Below are positions 35,226 to 45,700 of a stretch of DNA of 64,000 bases, piece after piece. The stretch spans positions 62,001 through 126,000 of the forward strand of contig LMAJ01000017.1 in the NCBI GenBank assembly GCA_001507425.1. Direction: 5' to 3'. A program made the position numbers and the translations under genes. The stretch's first letter is position 1. Each line of letters begins with the position of its first letter. The notes under the pieces are model-generated. The model made no database searches. It saw nothing but the letters and a program-made list of their open reading frames with translations, and had not been told where the DNA came from. This DNA is from Flavobacteriaceae bacterium CRH (GTDB lineage: Bacteria; Bacteroidota; Bacteroidia; Flavobacteriales; Flavobacteriaceae).

Positions 35226-35646
35226 ATATATAAATCCTAGAGAAAAATCCTATTTCCCTCATCAATTTTTCTAAATATTCAACCTTATCCTTTTCAGCCT
35301 GAACCAAACGTTCATAAAGCTCAACAACTTTATCAAGAGGATTGAAAGTACAATTATTATTAGGACCATTTATCTGACCGTTGCTGGCACTATTATCGTA
35401 AAAGTTATTGAAATAATTAAAAACAGATTCTTCCGAAAAGTTTTCAATAGCTTCTACCGTAACGCCAAGTGCTTTTGCAATTTCTACAAGCTTTTTAGAA
35501 TCAACTTCTTCGCTTCCTTCAATTCCGGAAATAGCTTGCTGGTTTGTACCAATTGCTTGTGCAAGCGCTTCTTGTTTCATACCACGAAGTTCTCTGATTC
35601 GGCTAATATTTCTGCCAATATGTTTGGGTTTAGTTGCTGTGCTCAT
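35224..35646 (-). CDS. XRE-family HTH regulator
   Basis: 140 residues. HTH_3 domain at residues 10-65 (IRELRGMKQEALAQAIGTNQQAISGIE), then a linker and a C-terminal amphipathic helix (VELYERLVQAEKDKVEYLEKL), likely for dimerisation. The last residues GFFSRIYI are encoded inside the terminator hairpin. It is not clear whether it controls the Gabija-like operon, the type VI operon or itself. Confidence 0.82.
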   Translation of the reverse strand: MSTATKPKHIGRNISRIRELRGMKQEALAQAIGTNQQAISGIEGSEEVDSKKLVEIAKALGVTVEAIENFSEESVFNYFNNFYDNSASNGQINGPNNNCTFNPLDKVVELYERLVQAEKDKVEYLEKLMREIGFFSRIYI

Positions 35647-35803
35647 AATTCAAAGGTATTTAATTTTTTTTAAAAAATTAGTGATCGGTAAAAAACAAGA
35701 TTGGTTTGATAAAATACAGTTTAAGTGTTTTTTGTAGGGTTTAAATTTACGCTTTTTCTTACTTTAATTGAGATTGAAAAAATAAATAAAAGTCAATTAT
35801 TTG

Positions 35804-36865
35804 TTACCTATACGATTCTTTAAATTCCCTGTCAGTTTTAAAAACTCTTTTATTAACGGTTTCCAAAGGATTACCATTTAAGAAAACTTCAAAATCTAGA
35901 TTGTCAGCACCAATTTTTATTTGAATTTCATTATCACCATTATCTTCATTTTTAAATTGTTCGTTGGTTTTTTCCCAATTAAAAAATGCCCTGCCTTCGT
36001 ATTTTTCTCCTTTGCCTGTTTCCCAGAAAAAAGTAATAAGACTAGGAATGGCTCTTTTTTCTTTTTTAGGATGTAATACCATTGGGCGAAGTTTATTTTC
36101 AAATTCAGCATTAAAATATTCAGTCAAAACCCAAAAGAGTTTAAATTTTGGGTTGTCAGAAGTTATTGCAGGACGCCAATCGTATTTCGTACGGAAATTA
36201 TTCCATTTTACAGGACTTGCATCTTGAATTAATCGAGTGTTTCTTATTTGCTCCCTTGAAACTGTAATTGTGCTTGAAAATAATTTATCTGCTAATGTTT
36301 TGTCATCTTTTACAACTTCTGACTGATAACGCCCCAGTTCTTTTTGTGTTCCTCCATAACGCAGCCAAACCACAACCATCCCTTTTGGTGCAAAACCAAA
36401 AATAAGATCTCTAAATTCTATATAAGTTTGTTTTTGGGCAGGTTTTGTATCATAAATATATTCTTGTAATTCATTATGATTTTTTTCGACCTCTGAACTT
36501 GGATAAAATCTTTTTGTCCAATCTTTTATTGTATCAATTGGAAAATCAACATTTAAGCGATAAAAAGTGTCTTCATATTTAGAATAATAAGTAACATCTA
36601 CACCGACAGGTGTACCGTACTGTTCTGTCCAGGATTTATGTGAATCTCCCCATTCTCCCGAAGATCCTCCGTAAGGGAATGAAGCAGAATTACCTTCTAA
36701 GGTTTTTATTTTATCGCTAACCAGTTCTATTCTATATTTACTTTCAGGGTGGCACATTTCTACGTGAAATTGCGGTAATTCTTTTTTCATTTGGCAACTA
36801 ATTAATTGGGTAAAAACAACAGCTAATAAACTACTATACAATGCTCTTTTTTTTATTTTATCCAT
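35804..36865 (-). CDS. DUF2931 lipoprotein of a type VI secretion cargo operon
   Basis: 353 residues from the Met at 36865; the start is set there because a lipoprotein signal follows (ALYSSLLAVVFTQLISC). The body has the DUF2931 pattern (WTEQYGTPVGVDVTYYSKYEDT). DUF2931 proteins are often next to type VI effectors and may act as immunity or accessory lipoproteins. The start overlaps the end of the lipase gene by 8 bases. Immunity function is inferred from position. Confidence 0.75.
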   Translation of the reverse strand: MDKIKKRALYSSLLAVVFTQLISCQMKKELPQFHVEMCHPESKYRIELVSDKIKTLEGNSASFPYGGSSGEWGDSHKSWTEQYGTPVGVDVTYYSKYEDTFYRLNVDFPIDTIKDWTKRFYPSSEVEKNHNELQEYIYDTKPAQKQTYIEFRDLIFGFAPKGMVVVWLRYGGTQKELGRYQSEVVKDDKTLADKLFSSTITVSREQIRNTRLIQDASPVKWNNFRTKYDWRPAITSDNPKFKLFWVLTEYFNAEFENKLRPMVLHPKKEKRAIPSLITFFWETGKGEKYEGRAFFNWEKTNEQFKNEDNGDNEIQIKIGADNLDFEVFLNGNPLETVNKRVFKTDREFKESYR

Positions 36866-38510
36866 GGTGTATTTCTCTTTTTCTATATTTTTGTTCGAGA
36901 GCACCTTCTTTAGAGGGGGCTTGACTTTCACGAGTTTCTAATCCGAATTTATTTGCTTTTACAGACCAATGCAAATATTCGTTTCGCAGTTTTTTTAAAT
37001 CTTTTTCACTTATATAATCTAGATATGATATTTGGCTTAATTCGTTTAAATAACTTTTTGAATCAGTCGATTTTGCTCTAACATATTTATTCCTTAAATC
37101 ACAGCAGGCTTGCATATAGTTCATTAACTGTTTGTAAATTTTCTGCAAAAAAGAATTATTTATTTCATGAGTGTCTGTAATAATTAATTGATCATATTTT
37201 ATCCCAAAATGATCGGAGAAAAAAAACATTTTTTTTAGTGGTATTTTGTCATAGCTATTGCGTAAACATCTTCTTGTTCCTACAACAGTATAAAACGTTT
37301 CGGCATCATCGACACTTCCTTTTAGCTCTGTACCCAGGTCTGAATCACGAAGAACGCCTGCTATAACTTGATCGGGTTTATACCAGCCTTCGTTAATCAC
37401 TATTTGTCTAAATTTTTCAATTTCGGAATCAGTATTATGAATTACCCTGTTGTATACTGATTCTCGTTTATAATACAAAACAGAAACTTCATCTTCAAAA
37501 TCATTGTAAGAACCGCCAATATCACAATGCACGCCAGGTAAAGTATATTCTAACCCGTTTAATCCTGCACTCGTAATATCAGTAAGGTCGAAGTTTTCAC
37601 GGTATTCGTCATCTGTCGAAAGCTGAAAAACAAAATGTGAATTTTTAATGGCATCAAGATTTAAATCGCTTACATCATTTCCATGATAGACTCCATAAGA
37701 GGCAACCGTATCATAAAGGCCTGTAAAATTGAATTTAATTCTTTTTGGATTAATTTCGTTTTTTAATAAACATGCTGCAAAATAGCCGTGTTTATCCAAT
37801 ATAGGGCTATATGGTACCGTAATCCTGGCATCTTTTATTAGCATGTTCTGGTAGGCTTTTGGCGTAATAACAGTTACATTATTTTTTTTGTCTTTGCTAA
37901 AAACAATTGCCGGACTATTGGCGACATACAAAAAATGTCTCGCTGCTGCGGCACCACGACTAAAACCAAAAACATTTATTATTACTTCATCGATTTCTTT
38001 ACTTTGATATTCCTTTTTTGAAACTTTTTTACCCGCTTCAACACAAGCCTTTGCAACCTTTGCCATCACACCTCTATCGCCCATACCCAAGGCAACAGAA
38101 AAAATATTATCGCTTTGTTCATCATATGTTCCTATTCCCTCTATATAAATACTTTCCTGAAAATCAACATTAGTGGCTATAGTATCATAACCTCGTGCCA
38201 CGTTCGAGAAGTCATTCATATAACTATCGTCTATATGGTTCGATTCTATGAAATCTTTACCTTTTAGCGTATTGCTTTTATTATTTTGTGTACCATCAAA
38301 AAAAATATTTAAAGTTATGTCGATTGAAGTAGCCAAAGAATCAGCAGGATGCAAGGGTTCGTAATCGTGATAGTTTACACCTTCTTCTCCGTATTGGTTA
38401 TTGTTTTTTGCTGCATTAATAGTAAGGTCTCCATCGGTTGCATGTATATCTATGTTACCTGTAGCAGTCTTTGTGAGTGATCCGCCAATAATTCTCGTAA
38501 TACTCATCAT
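36858..38510 (-). CDS. Tle1-like (DUF2235) type VI lipase effector
   Basis: 550 residues. The DUF2235 alpha/beta-hydrolase region has FFDGTQNN (about 71-78), the nucleophile elbow GFSRGAAAAR (about 185-194) and the GVHCDIGGSY acid/His region. Tle1 effectors are phospholipases delivered into rival cells. The N-terminal 35 residues (TGNIDIHATDGDLTINA) look like a VgrG/needle C-terminal tail and may dock the toxin on the spike. Its start overlaps the vgrG stop. Confidence 0.85.
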   Translation of the reverse strand: MMSITRIIGGSLTKTATGNIDIHATDGDLTINAAKNNNQYGEEGVNYHDYEPLHPADSLATSIDITLNIFFDGTQNNKSNTLKGKDFIESNHIDDSYMNDFSNVARGYDTIATNVDFQESIYIEGIGTYDEQSDNIFSVALGMGDRGVMAKVAKACVEAGKKVSKKEYQSKEIDEVIINVFGFSRGAAAARHFLYVANSPAIVFSKDKKNNVTVITPKAYQNMLIKDARITVPYSPILDKHGYFAACLLKNEINPKRIKFNFTGLYDTVASYGVYHGNDVSDLNLDAIKNSHFVFQLSTDDEYRENFDLTDITSAGLNGLEYTLPGVHCDIGGSYNDFEDEVSVLYYKRESVYNRVIHNTDSEIEKFRQIVINEGWYKPDQVIAGVLRDSDLGTELKGSVDDAETFYTVVGTRRCLRNSYDKIPLKKMFFFSDHFGIKYDQLIITDTHEINNSFLQKIYKQLMNYMQACCDLRNKYVRAKSTDSKSYLNELSQISYLDYISEKDLKKLRNEYLHWSVKANKFGLETRESQAPSKEGALEQKYRKREIHHG

Positions 38511-40318
38511 TAACCGTTTTTAGATGTTTCGCCACTATGGTTGTTTATATTTTTGGCGCCAAACATATTTATATTTTCTTCGTTACTGCTTAAGTTTATT
38601 TCCTTAGCCATTTCTTTAATTCCTTTACTCTCTGTTTCTTTAGATCCTTTTATCCATTCAGACATTTTTCCTGTAATGCTCAGTATAAAATTTATACCTA
38701 TGGTAAGATATTTTGAACCTGTAATAGTTTCCGTATAATCGCCCCCAACAGTATTAGTTTTATTAAATCCTACAGTTGTGGTCATATTTTGTTCTGCATT
38801 TATATTTATATTTTGTGCATTAAAATTTATGGTATTTAATGCAGTAAAATTCAGGGTGTCTCCGGTACTGTCAATATGAATTTTATTTCCTTTTTTATCT
38901 GCCAGTGTAATGTTCTTAAACTCTTCGAATAGTAAATGCTGACCTGAACGATTTTCCATTCCTTTGAGGTCATTTTTTGCATCAAAGAAATCAGGCTTTG
39001 CTCTTCCGTTATAATGAGATCCTGAAACATAAGGACAATCAATATTGCCTCCTTCAAAATCAACTAATACTTCATCACCTTTTTCAGGTCTCCAATACAT
39101 TCCTCTTCCTTCGCCTGAATATTGTTGCGTTACACGCATCCAATCGCTTTTTGTGCTTCCGGCGCCCCAGTTAAATTCTACTTTTATGCGGCCCAATCCT
39201 TCCGGATCATTGTTGTCAAAAACTACTGCAGACTGGCTTTCTGCTTTGCCAAAAGCCCGCACATCTGTATAATGAGGAGCGGCAACGTCCGCGGGAATGG
39301 CTTTGAAATCACAACTATAATTTCCGTGAACCTCAGAGCGATGTATTACTTCAATAGCAATAAGTTCATGTTCGACATTTTGATTTTGAATAGTAAAGAC
39401 CTGGCCCAAACCTATTGGAAAATAAGATATTCCGGTATAAAAAACACTGTTAGCATCTCTGCCTGCTGTTTGCAATTTGACCATTTCGGTTATTTCAGCA
39501 GCATTTTTAGCCTGATTGGTATAGGCTGTAACACTTACATCTTCTTGACAAACAGAAGCTTGTCTGTCTAACACAACTCTCGAAAAACTATCTGTACTTC
39601 CTATATTTGTTTTTGCTTGTCCGCTCGAAATTTTCTTTGCATTGTCATAATCATAACCCGCAAAAGAAGTTTTATGTGAAACCAGATTCGTTTCAATACC
39701 AAACCGATGCATTGAGGCACCGTTAATTAGTTTTAGTTTGCTCACTTTTGTCCTGCCAAACTGTATGCGCATACCATCAAAATAAAACCATTCTCCGTAG
39801 CGGGCTGAAAGTCTTTTAAGGAAATCAAAACTGGTTTCGTTGTATTGGGGTTTGTAGTCAAATATTTTGGAGTAAATAGGTTCAATAGCATCTCTATGAT
39901 AAAATTCTCCGGCGGTTTCTTCAGAAAAAACTTTTAGGGCTATTTCTTTTAAATTACGGTCTAAAAAAGTCCGGGACTTAGGCATATCATCCAATAAAAT
40001 AGTATGGCTTATACCTTTAATGTGCAAACCTACAGGACTTCCGTTTACATCAACAGACTGAAGTCCGCAGATAATTCCCTTAGACATTAATCGAATGCCG
40101 GTTAGGCTTTTGAAAGTAAAAATAACTTCACGCCCTTTATATTTGCGAAGTGCTGCAGCCTGATCTTCAGGTTTTATTATTGCTTTGCCGGTATATTGCC
40201 ACACAAATGAAAAAAAATGATGATCCATCATTTTTTGTGACAACTCTAAATCATAATAAATAACAGTTTGTGTAAAATCTTCTATAGTGATATGAACTTG
40301 TTCTGAGAAATTTGCCAT
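38510..40318 (-). CDS. vgrG: type VI secretion spike protein VgrG
   Basis: 602 residues of VgrG/Rhs-associated Vgr type: gp27-like N-terminal part (1-370), then the OB-fold hub with WMRVTQQYSGEGRGMYW and PEKGDEVLVDFEGGN (about 400-440), and a beta-helix gp5-like tail with repeated INFNAQNININAEQN strands. It punctures target envelopes and carries the lipase encoded next. No other type VI structural genes are in the window, so this is an orphan cargo module. Confidence 0.92.
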   Translation of the reverse strand: MANFSEQVHITIEDFTQTVIYYDLELSQKMMDHHFFSFVWQYTGKAIIKPEDQAAALRKYKGREVIFTFKSLTGIRLMSKGIICGLQSVDVNGSPVGLHIKGISHTILLDDMPKSRTFLDRNLKEIALKVFSEETAGEFYHRDAIEPIYSKIFDYKPQYNETSFDFLKRLSARYGEWFYFDGMRIQFGRTKVSKLKLINGASMHRFGIETNLVSHKTSFAGYDYDNAKKISSGQAKTNIGSTDSFSRVVLDRQASVCQEDVSVTAYTNQAKNAAEITEMVKLQTAGRDANSVFYTGISYFPIGLGQVFTIQNQNVEHELIAIEVIHRSEVHGNYSCDFKAIPADVAAPHYTDVRAFGKAESQSAVVFDNNDPEGLGRIKVEFNWGAGSTKSDWMRVTQQYSGEGRGMYWRPEKGDEVLVDFEGGNIDCPYVSGSHYNGRAKPDFFDAKNDLKGMENRSGQHLLFEEFKNITLADKKGNKIHIDSTGDTLNFTALNTINFNAQNININAEQNMTTTVGFNKTNTVGGDYTETITGSKYLTIGINFILSITGKMSEWIKGSKETESKGIKEMAKEINLSSNEENINMFGAKNINNHSGETSKNG

Positions 40319-40338
40319 AATGTCTTATTGTTAAGTGT

Positions 40339-40815
40339 TTAGTTAATAGAGATGTAGGCTTTTATTTTATCATACATCGCAGATTTAAATTTTTGATCAA
40401 CTAATTTGTAGTGGCATTTTCTATCCTCTTCGTTCTCACTGAAATAACATAATTTCCATTGTACATTAAAGCCATAATAGATGTCAATATATTTTTCAAA
40501 ATAAGCACTGGCTACATTTACAACTTCGTCTCCGGTTTTAAAAAAATATTTAATTCCGTCTGTCCGTGTAAATACATCACCAATTTTTGGGTAATAATGT
40601 TTGTCATTAAAAACAAAACTTTTGGGGATCGTTAACCAGAAATTTCCATGTTTGTCCTTGAAAGTGAAGGAGTTATTTTCTGAAAAAGAAAACAGCGTAC
40701 CATTATTGGTATCTAAAATGCAATTATTAATCCCTTGTTTATTATTGCCTAAAACAATAATGGGAGAATGATATTTTTGAGATACTAATTCAATGGCTTT
40801 TTTAGTTGTCGGCAT
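40339..40815 (-). CDS. hypothetical protein at the head of the vgrG operon
   Basis: 158 residues, beta-rich and cytoplasmic in appearance, with no recognised domain. It is 20 bases upstream of vgrG on the same strand, a place often taken by chaperones or adaptors. Whether it serves that role is inference. Confidence 0.6.
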   Translation of the reverse strand: MPTTKKAIELVSQKYHSPIIVLGNNKQGINNCILDTNNGTLFSFSENNSFTFKDKHGNFWLTIPKSFVFNDKHYYPKIGDVFTRTDGIKYFFKTGDEVVNVASAYFEKYIDIYYGFNVQWKLCYFSENEEDRKCHYKLVDQKFKSAMYDKIKAYISIN

Positions 40816-40941
40816 AATATTTACTTAAACAGCAAGGTTGCTACATCGTTATCGTAAATATATGTTCGGATTTTTTTTCGAACCTCCCCTAAAAGTCATT
40901 AAGTTATCAGAATAAGTTTTTTTGGTTTGAGGAAATAAAAA

Positions 40942-40970
40942 AAAACGCACTGATAGCGGTGCGTTTTTTT
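40942..40970 (-). terminator. intrinsic terminator
   Basis: Arms AAAACGCAC and GTGCGTTTT, A-run and T-run on the two sides. It separates the 294-aa membrane protein from the vgrG operon. Confidence 0.75.
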
Positions 40971-41024
40971 GTAAAAATAGATATGAGTTAAACCTGTTTT
41001 CGGTTTAGTAAATTATAGTTTTAT

Positions 41025-41909
41025 TTAAATTTCCTGATAATCATTAGTACCGGAAAACTTTTTTTCCTCTGCAACCGGAACAATTTTCTTTTTAATAAAT
41101 TTCCAATAAATAAAATATTCAATAAAAGGAATAATCAGGAAAAGAGCGAAAAAAAGCAATTCATGTTTTACTATTTCCTTATAGATATAATCTAAAATCG
41201 TTTTTAGTTTATGACCCATTTCTAATTGAATAGATTCTTCAATTCGTTTAGGTTCAATTTTGTCGAGTTTCGTTAAAAGTAATTTTAAATCAGAATAATT
41301 AATTTTTTTGAAAGAAGCGATATCAGCACGATCATCAACTACTTTCATAAAACCATAAATCGTAGCACTATAAATCTCAGGTTCATATTTTTGCAGCAAA
41401 TAAGTACTAGATGAATTTTTAAAATTATCTATAGAACTCATTCCCGTGTTATTTTTGTTGATGTATAAATTTATAGCTTTGGTCAACGATTTGCTAACAT
41501 CTTCAGATGAATTCGAGAGTTGCTGGAGCGTCAGTAAAAAAGCTTTTTTATCCTTTTCAGATGAAAATGTAGAACCAACCGTTTTAGCATAAATATTGGC
41601 TGTCATGCTTTCGTTTTCTCTCGCCAAAACAAAATGCCCGCCATAAAACAAACCTAACATTGCAGAGAAATACAAACAAACGATTATAATATACGGAATC
41701 CAGAGTTTAGCAATCCAGTTGTAATATTTTTTATCTCTGGTAAAAAAGTTTTTTCGGTATAAATACACGTTTAAAACAATACTAATAATCAAGCCCAAAA
41801 GAATAAAAAGAACAGTCCAGAATATAAACCAACCCAGGTTTGGCAATATAATATGTTTAGAAAATTCCCAAACTTCTTTCCAATCAATAGTATCAATATA
41901 TTCTTTCAT
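41025..41909 (-). CDS. hypothetical membrane protein
   Basis: 294 residues with three hydrophobic segments: about 24-50, 75-100 and 245-270. The region between the second and third (about 100-240) is soluble, charged and likely periplasmic. No known motif. It sits alone, divergent from the 144-aa gene ahead of DUF4132. Function unknown. Confidence 0.6.
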   Translation of the reverse strand: MKEYIDTIDWKEVWEFSKHIILPNLGWFIFWTVLFILLGLIISIVLNVYLYRKNFFTRDKKYYNWIAKLWIPYIIIVCLYFSAMLGLFYGGHFVLARENESMTANIYAKTVGSTFSSEKDKKAFLLTLQQLSNSSEDVSKSLTKAINLYINKNNTGMSSIDNFKNSSSTYLLQKYEPEIYSATIYGFMKVVDDRADIASFKKINYSDLKLLLTKLDKIEPKRIEESIQLEMGHKLKTILDYIYKEIVKHELLFFALFLIIPFIEYFIYWKFIKKKIVPVAEEKKFSGTNDYQEI

Positions 41910-42127
41910 AGCTTGTTTTTGAAGTGATAAAAATATTAAAAAAGAATTACTATGTAATTATCAATCTCATCTTTATCACAAAATCTAAATAAAACGGCAA
42001 CTCAGGCTTTGGTTGTTGTTTATTAAAAAATTATAAGAAAATAAGTTTTAAATAAAAAACAGTATTCAATTTTATGATAGTTTTTAATTGATTAATTTAC
42101 GCTCTTAATTAATCATTTTTATTACAA

Positions 42128-42562
42128 ATGAACGTTACTATATCCGTCAAACAATTAGGAAAAAAACATCCCATTCTACAGGAAAAAGCGATCGAGTTAG
42201 AAACTTTACATGCAACTGTTAGCGTTCAGGTTTTTTTAGAATTAATTGTAAAACATCAGGTTGAGCTTTTCAATACTTCATCGTTTGAATGGGAAGATCA
42301 GGATACCATTCATTTACCAAAAGAAAATTACCTTCCAATTTTAACCGATACCGGAAAAGTTGGTTTTGGAGCCGTTTACAACCACAATAAAGTAGATATT
42401 GCCAAAGCGCAGGAAAATGCCATTTTAGCTTTTCAGGACGGTTTATACGCCATTTTTTACGGCGATGACCAACTCGAAACCTTAAACGAAGAAATAGATT
42501 TGTCTCAAAACAAATCGGTCACATTTATAAGACTGAAATTTTTGGCAGGAAGCTATTGGTAA
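42128..42562 (+). CDS. small partner protein of the DUF4132 gene
   Basis: 144 residues, acidic, no signal peptide, with a conserved-looking GFGAVYNHNKVDIAKAQENAILAF segment written here in parts (GFGAVYNHNKVDIAKA). It precedes the DUF4132 gene by 158 bases on the same strand with a hairpin between, so the two may be transcribed apart. Possibly a stable partner of DUF4132, as genes of this type are often adjacent. Function unknown. Confidence 0.55.
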   Translation: MNVTISVKQLGKKHPILQEKAIELETLHATVSVQVFLELIVKHQVELFNTSSFEWEDQDTIHLPKENYLPILTDTGKVGFGAVYNHNKVDIAKAQENAILAFQDGLYAIFYGDDQLETLNEEIDLSQNKSVTFIRLKFLAGSYW

Positions 42563-42610
42563 GGTCAATTAAAAATCAGGAATTAAAAATTAAAAATTTA
42601 GTTGTGCTTT

Positions 42611-42645
42611 TTTAAAAAATGAAATGATCAATTTCATTTTTTAAA
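42611..42645 (+). terminator. terminator-like hairpin and CCCGAGG repeat
   Basis: 15-base perfect arms (TTTAAAAAATGAAAT and its complement) around GATCA, AT-rich. Just behind it, 42658-42671, is the CCCGAGGCTTCGGG palindrome inside AATCTAAAAT direct repeats. Low GC makes termination only plausible. Confidence 0.5.
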
Positions 42646-42720
42646 TCTAAAATCTATCCCGAGGCTTCGGGACTAAAATCTAAAATAAATATATAATCCA
42701 CAATCTAAAATAAAAGCCTT

Positions 42721-45700
42721 ATGACTATAGAAGATTTTCTAAAAAGTAAATTAATCGAGAGTCCACTTAAAAAATTTAAAAAAGAATTAGAAGAAATTGT
42801 CGACAGCAATTTTGTTTCTCAATTACTATCAAAAAATGTCCTTAAAAAAGAAGTTGCAGAGTTTGGTTTGTATTTGATAAAACTCAAAGACAATTACTCG
42901 AATGCGTATGTAACTTTAGGCTCTAAAGAATGCACCGAATTTGAAAAATGGATAAAAGAGGACGTTTGGGAAGATAAAAATTACTACAATTTACTGATCT
43001 ATTTTTTTGGTGCCGAAAACGCGGTTTACGTAAAAGAAGCCTGGAACAGATTGCCTCAAAAAATGTATCAGAACGGATATGCAAGACGTTCGTTCAGAGC
43101 GCCCAACAATAAAAAATATTTACTCGTAAATCAGATTAACTTTTTACGCTCTTTAATAATCGGGCCTCAAATATACAGTTATCAAAACGGTAATACTTTT
43201 TATGATTTAAGCATTGAAGATCAGATTCATTTTGATACTGAAATTTCGAATTCTCCGAGTCAGTTTATGATTTGGTCGGCTGCAATAGATTTAGGTAAAA
43301 CAGATTTATATCAATTGTTCGAAGCCATTATTTTTAATAAAGAACCTAGAGGAAAAGTATCCCACAATATCATTAAAGCGCTTTTAAACAGCGAGAAAAA
43401 AGAATGCTGGGAACTTGTCGAAAAACTTTTGCTTGCCGCACAGCGTCAGGAAGGATTGCGCCAAACCGTTTTAGAAACCTTAGACGAAACCAGTATTGGG
43501 GCTTTGCAGCACATGATCAATGTTATTGTCGAGCACAAATTAACCCGTTTTTCATCGGTTGTCAGAGCTATAGATACCTGGACAGGCTTGGGTTGGGAAT
43601 CTGAAAAAGAAACTACCGTTCGTAATATCATTCATTTAGCCGCAGGTTATTTCTCAAATCCAGAATCGATTGCGGCCGGGATTCAGAGCAAAAACAATAA
43701 TGAAGTGTATATGGCACTTTGGGTTCAGGGCGTTTTTGATATCGAAAAAACAGTTCCGTATTTGCATGAATTGTTAGAAAAAGGTTCTATTGAGAAAAAA
43801 TGCCTTGCCATAAAATTTGCAGGAGAAACACAAGATCCTTACATCGAAATGCCATTGTATTTTAAAGCGCTGGAAGATGATAATTTACAGGTTTTAGCAT
43901 TTTCAATTCCGCGAATGAATGCCTTATTAGATGCCAATGCAAAATCAAAATATTATATTGATAATACAGATTATCCTGATTTCTTCAATAAAGTATATCA
44001 ACTGGCTCAGACTATTACCGTAAAAGAAAAACTTTTTGAGGGTAAAGTATTTTCATGGCTCAATGCAAAGTTTGAAAAAGATACACTTTATGCTGCTGCC
44101 ATAAATTTAGTAGGCGATAACAACGATCGGTTAGAGGTAATTTTAAATCATTTTGAAGGATTTTCTATTAATCTGAGAGAAAAGCTAACACGAGAAATTC
44201 TGGGCGAATATTACTGTTATTCGTATTATAGTTTAAGAGATAACAGCCGAAAAGAAAAAAAGGAACAACCAACAGATTTTCAAAGAAACTTTGCTTTACG
44301 AATTTTAAAAGACAGAGGAGAAGCACTTGTAGCGTCGGCCATTTCTGTTTTAAATAACGTGAGTTTAAAAGAAGAAGAATTAGAATTGTTTCAGGAATTA
44401 TTTAAACGTAAAAATTCTAATTTAAAGAAAAATCTAATTACGATAATTCTCGAACAAGAAGATAAAAAAATAGAAAATTTTGTAAACAAAACGCTCGAAA
44501 ATGGCGATATGGAGCAACGAATGTCTGCCTTAGACCTTATGTTGCAATTACAAAAAAGCAATAAACTGACTCAAAAAATAAACGATTGGGTTAAAGAATA
44601 TACAGCGCGTCCAAAAATTTCTGAAAAGGAATCTAAATTTATTGAACAGTTAGAACCGGAAAAAAAGAAAAATATTTTAAGCGAAGAAAACGGTTATGGT
44701 TTTTATAATCCAAATGAAATATCAGCTTATTCCTTACCAAAACCAGAAAAAGATTCGTTGTATGCCAAAGCTGTAAAAGCTGAACAATACGGATTCTCAA
44801 AACCGATGTCTCATATAAAAGCTGAAATTGCCAGGCTTTACAAAATATTTGAAGAAAACAGAAATTACGAATACGAAGTTGAACTTTATGCAAATAGCAA
44901 AGAAACCATTCTTCTGGGAAATTCTTTCAGGCAAATAAAACACCTCACAGATCAGGAAAATACAAATGAAGATCTCGTTGCGGCCAATTATCCGTTATAC
45001 GATGTTTGGTCCGGTTGGTTTCAGGCTTCAGGCTTAGCCGAAAGAGATTTGTTTTTAATGACCCAAATAAGCAATTGCGACCGAAAAGTTTGGAGGGATT
45101 TTCTCGAAAAACATGTTTTTTATTATAAAGAATTGCTTCCGCATCAAAACAAAAACGGTTATGATTGGGATAATGCCATTCTGAATATTTTGAACGCATT
45201 GCAATTAAAATATTCGTTTAAAGAAAAGCAGAATTTTTTAATAGATGCCTGTACCGCATTATTTGCAGATTTGCCAAAATCTATTTTAGAATATGAGCAT
45301 AAACCATCAAAAAATGAATATTACTACAATGAAAATCAAGGCAACGGCTGGCAAAATCAGGGCTATTTTGATGTCTATTTGTCTAAGATAAATTTTGAAA
45401 ATTTAAGCGAAGAACAAAACGCAAAAGTTTGGAATCTTTACAGATGGAAACAATTTGAAGGCTTAAAAAGAAATATTTCATATAATAGGCCGCCTATATT
45501 TTTATATTGTATTGCTTACGAGCAAAAATTAATTACGCAAGGCGAATTGTATGAAGGAATTCTGGACAGCGAAAGAATTGCTATTTTAACCGGAAAAACA
45601 AAACATTACCGCCATTTTGGAAGTGAAGAATTGTTGAATAATTTTCCGTTTTTAGAGCCGATGATTGATGAAATCAGAGAAACATTTTTAGATATTGAGT

